A stretch of 23,832 nt of DNA from Clostridia bacterium (GTDB lineage: Bacteria > Bacillota > Clostridia > Oscillospirales > CAG-272): contig JAFTHJ010000238.1 in assembly GCA_017457465.1 (NCBI GenBank), positions 1-23,832 of the forward strand, in the 5' to 3' direction. The translations under genes were made by a program, and so were the position numbers. The notes beneath the pieces are model-generated. The model was not told where the DNA came from. It saw only the letters and a list, made by a program, of their open reading frames with translations, and searched no databases. Positions within the stretch are counted from its first letter, which is position 1. Each line of letters opens with the position of its first letter. Positions 22,978-23,832 of this stretch are shown here, in pieces.

Positions 22978-23436
22978 ATGGCAAAATTAAAAATTGTAAA
23001 GGTCGGCGACGATATACTTCGAAAGGTCTGCCGTCCCGTAGATAAAATAACCCCCAGAATACTCACGCTTCTCGATGATATGGTAGAGACTATGCACGCC
23101 GCAAACGGTTGCGGTCTTGCCGCTCCGCAGGTCGGGATTCTCCGCCGCATAGCGGTCGTTCAGGTCGAGGAGGACGGCGAGATATTCGAGCTTATCAACC
23201 CCAAAATAATCGCGTACTCGGGAACACAGGAGGACGAGGAGGGCTGTCTTTCGGTGCCGGGTAAGCAAGGAACCGTCGTACGCCCGATGCACGTCACGGT
23301 AAGAGCGCTCAACCGCCACGGTGAGACCGTCGATATCACCGCGTCCGAGCTTCTCGCCCGTGCTTTCTGCCACGAGATAGACCATCTCGACGGAAAGCTC
23401 TATATCGATATCGCAAAAAACATCAGACACATCTGA
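22978..23436 (+). CDS. def: Peptide deformylase
   Basis: A 152-residue metalloenzyme that removes the formyl group from nascent proteins. All three motifs are intact: GCGLAAPQVG (44-53), EEGCLS with metal ligand C90, and HEIDH with H132, E133 and H136. The ATG has AAAGGA upstream and is 32 bases after priA. It pairs functionally with the following fmt gene, which adds the formyl group. Confidence 0.97.
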   Translation: MAKLKIVKVGDDILRKVCRPVDKITPRILTLLDDMVETMHAANGCGLAAPQVGILRRIAVVQVEEDGEIFELINPKIIAYSGTQEDEEGCLSVPGKQGTVVRPMHVTVRALNRHGETVDITASELLARAFCHEIDHLDGKLYIDIAKNIRHI

Positions 23437-23454
23437 CATTCGCGAGGTAAGGCT

Positions 23455-23832
23455 ATGAAGATTCTGTTTATGGGAACGCCCGATTTCGCGGTATTCTCGC
23501 TTGACGCGCTCTGCCGCGCGGGATACGATATCGCGGGTGTAATAACCCAACCCGACAAGCCAAAGGGCAGAGGCTACACCCTCACTCCCCCGCCCGTAAA
23601 GGTATACGCCGAGGAAAGAGGCATACCCGTATGGCAGCCGCAAACACTTAAGGACGAGAGCTTTATTCAGCTTCTTGACGGTATTGCTCCCGAGCTTATC
23701 GTCGTCGTGGCTTACGGAAAGATTCTGCCCGAGAGTGTTATCAGATACCCGAAATACGGCTGTGTGAACGTCCACGGCTCTCTGCTCCCCGAATACAGAG
23801 GAGCGGCACCTATGCAAAGAGCGATAATCGAC
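23455..23832 (+). CDS. fmt: Methionyl-tRNA formyltransferase, 5' part
   Basis: The first 126 residues of the enzyme that formylates initiator Met-tRNA using 10-formyltetrahydrofolate. It starts MKILFMGTPDFAVFSLDALC, has QPDKPKGRG (32-40) and the active-site segment NVHGSLLPEYRGAAP with N105 and H107. The ATG follows GAGG and is 18 bases after def. The frame is open at the window edge; the full protein is usually about 310 residues. Confidence 0.96.
   Translation, partial: MKILFMGTPDFAVFSLDALCRAGYDIAGVITQPDKPKGRGYTLTPPPVKVYAEERGIPVWQPQTLKDESFIQLLDGIAPELIVVVAYGKILPESVIRYPKYGCVNVHGSLLPEYRGAAPMQRAIID

Overview
The window looks like the chromosome of a spore-forming member of the Clostridia (Bacillota), probably an uncultured gut-type lineage. 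The evidence is a sigma-K gene with a pro-sequence, a yicC-remA-gmk-rpoZ-priA-def-fmt cluster in Bacillus-like order, AGGAGG-type ribosome binding sites, TTGACA-N17-TATAAT promoters, and interspersed repeats of a kind common in gut Clostridia. The lineage is inferred from gene content; no 16S gene is present.

Layout. 1-1114 (minus): 3'-truncated PPi-type phosphofructokinase. 1261-1947 (plus): uninterrupted sigK. 1985-2597: a divergent pair, a single-domain SLOG protein and a ribbon-helix-helix protein, separated by a short region with a perfect 12-bp inverted repeat. 2666-2969 (minus): remnant of a REP-associated (IS200-like) transposase with a clean internal deletion. 3066-4822 (minus): recA-recX. 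5124-10661 (minus): four genes read in the order RfbH-type dehydratase, two-domain DRE-TIM aldolase, HAD hydrolase, YerE/IlvB-like ThDP enzyme, probably an operon for an unusual deoxy or branched sugar. 10929-14410 (plus): large secreted, membrane-anchored protein with a tyrosine-rich coiled coil and GWS-type repeats, broken by a frameshift near 13880, followed by a second HAD hydrolase. 15125-15578: about 450 bases without genes, holding a nearly symmetrical nest of hairpins and short repeats. 15579-16602 (minus): efp and an acidic zinc-ribbon protein. 16873-23832 (plus): yicC, remA, an endonuclease/exonuclease/phosphatase-fold lipoprotein, gmk, rpoZ, priA, def and the start of fmt.

How the genes work together. 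The right-hand cluster is information-processing housekeeping (RNA turnover, nucleotide supply, polymerase omega, replication restart, N-terminal formyl-Met processing), with one cell-surface gene inserted and coaBC missing compared with Bacillus. The 5.1-10.7 kb operon is the most distinctive metabolic unit: a dehydratase with the diagnostic Lys-to-His change and Fe-S cysteines sits with a carboligase-like ThDP enzyme and an aldolase fused to an unrecognised domain. The most striking non-coding structure is the repeat nest at 15.13-15.56 kb. One of its repeats shares a 14-mer with the transposase remnant at 2.84 kb, exactly at that remnant's deletion junction.
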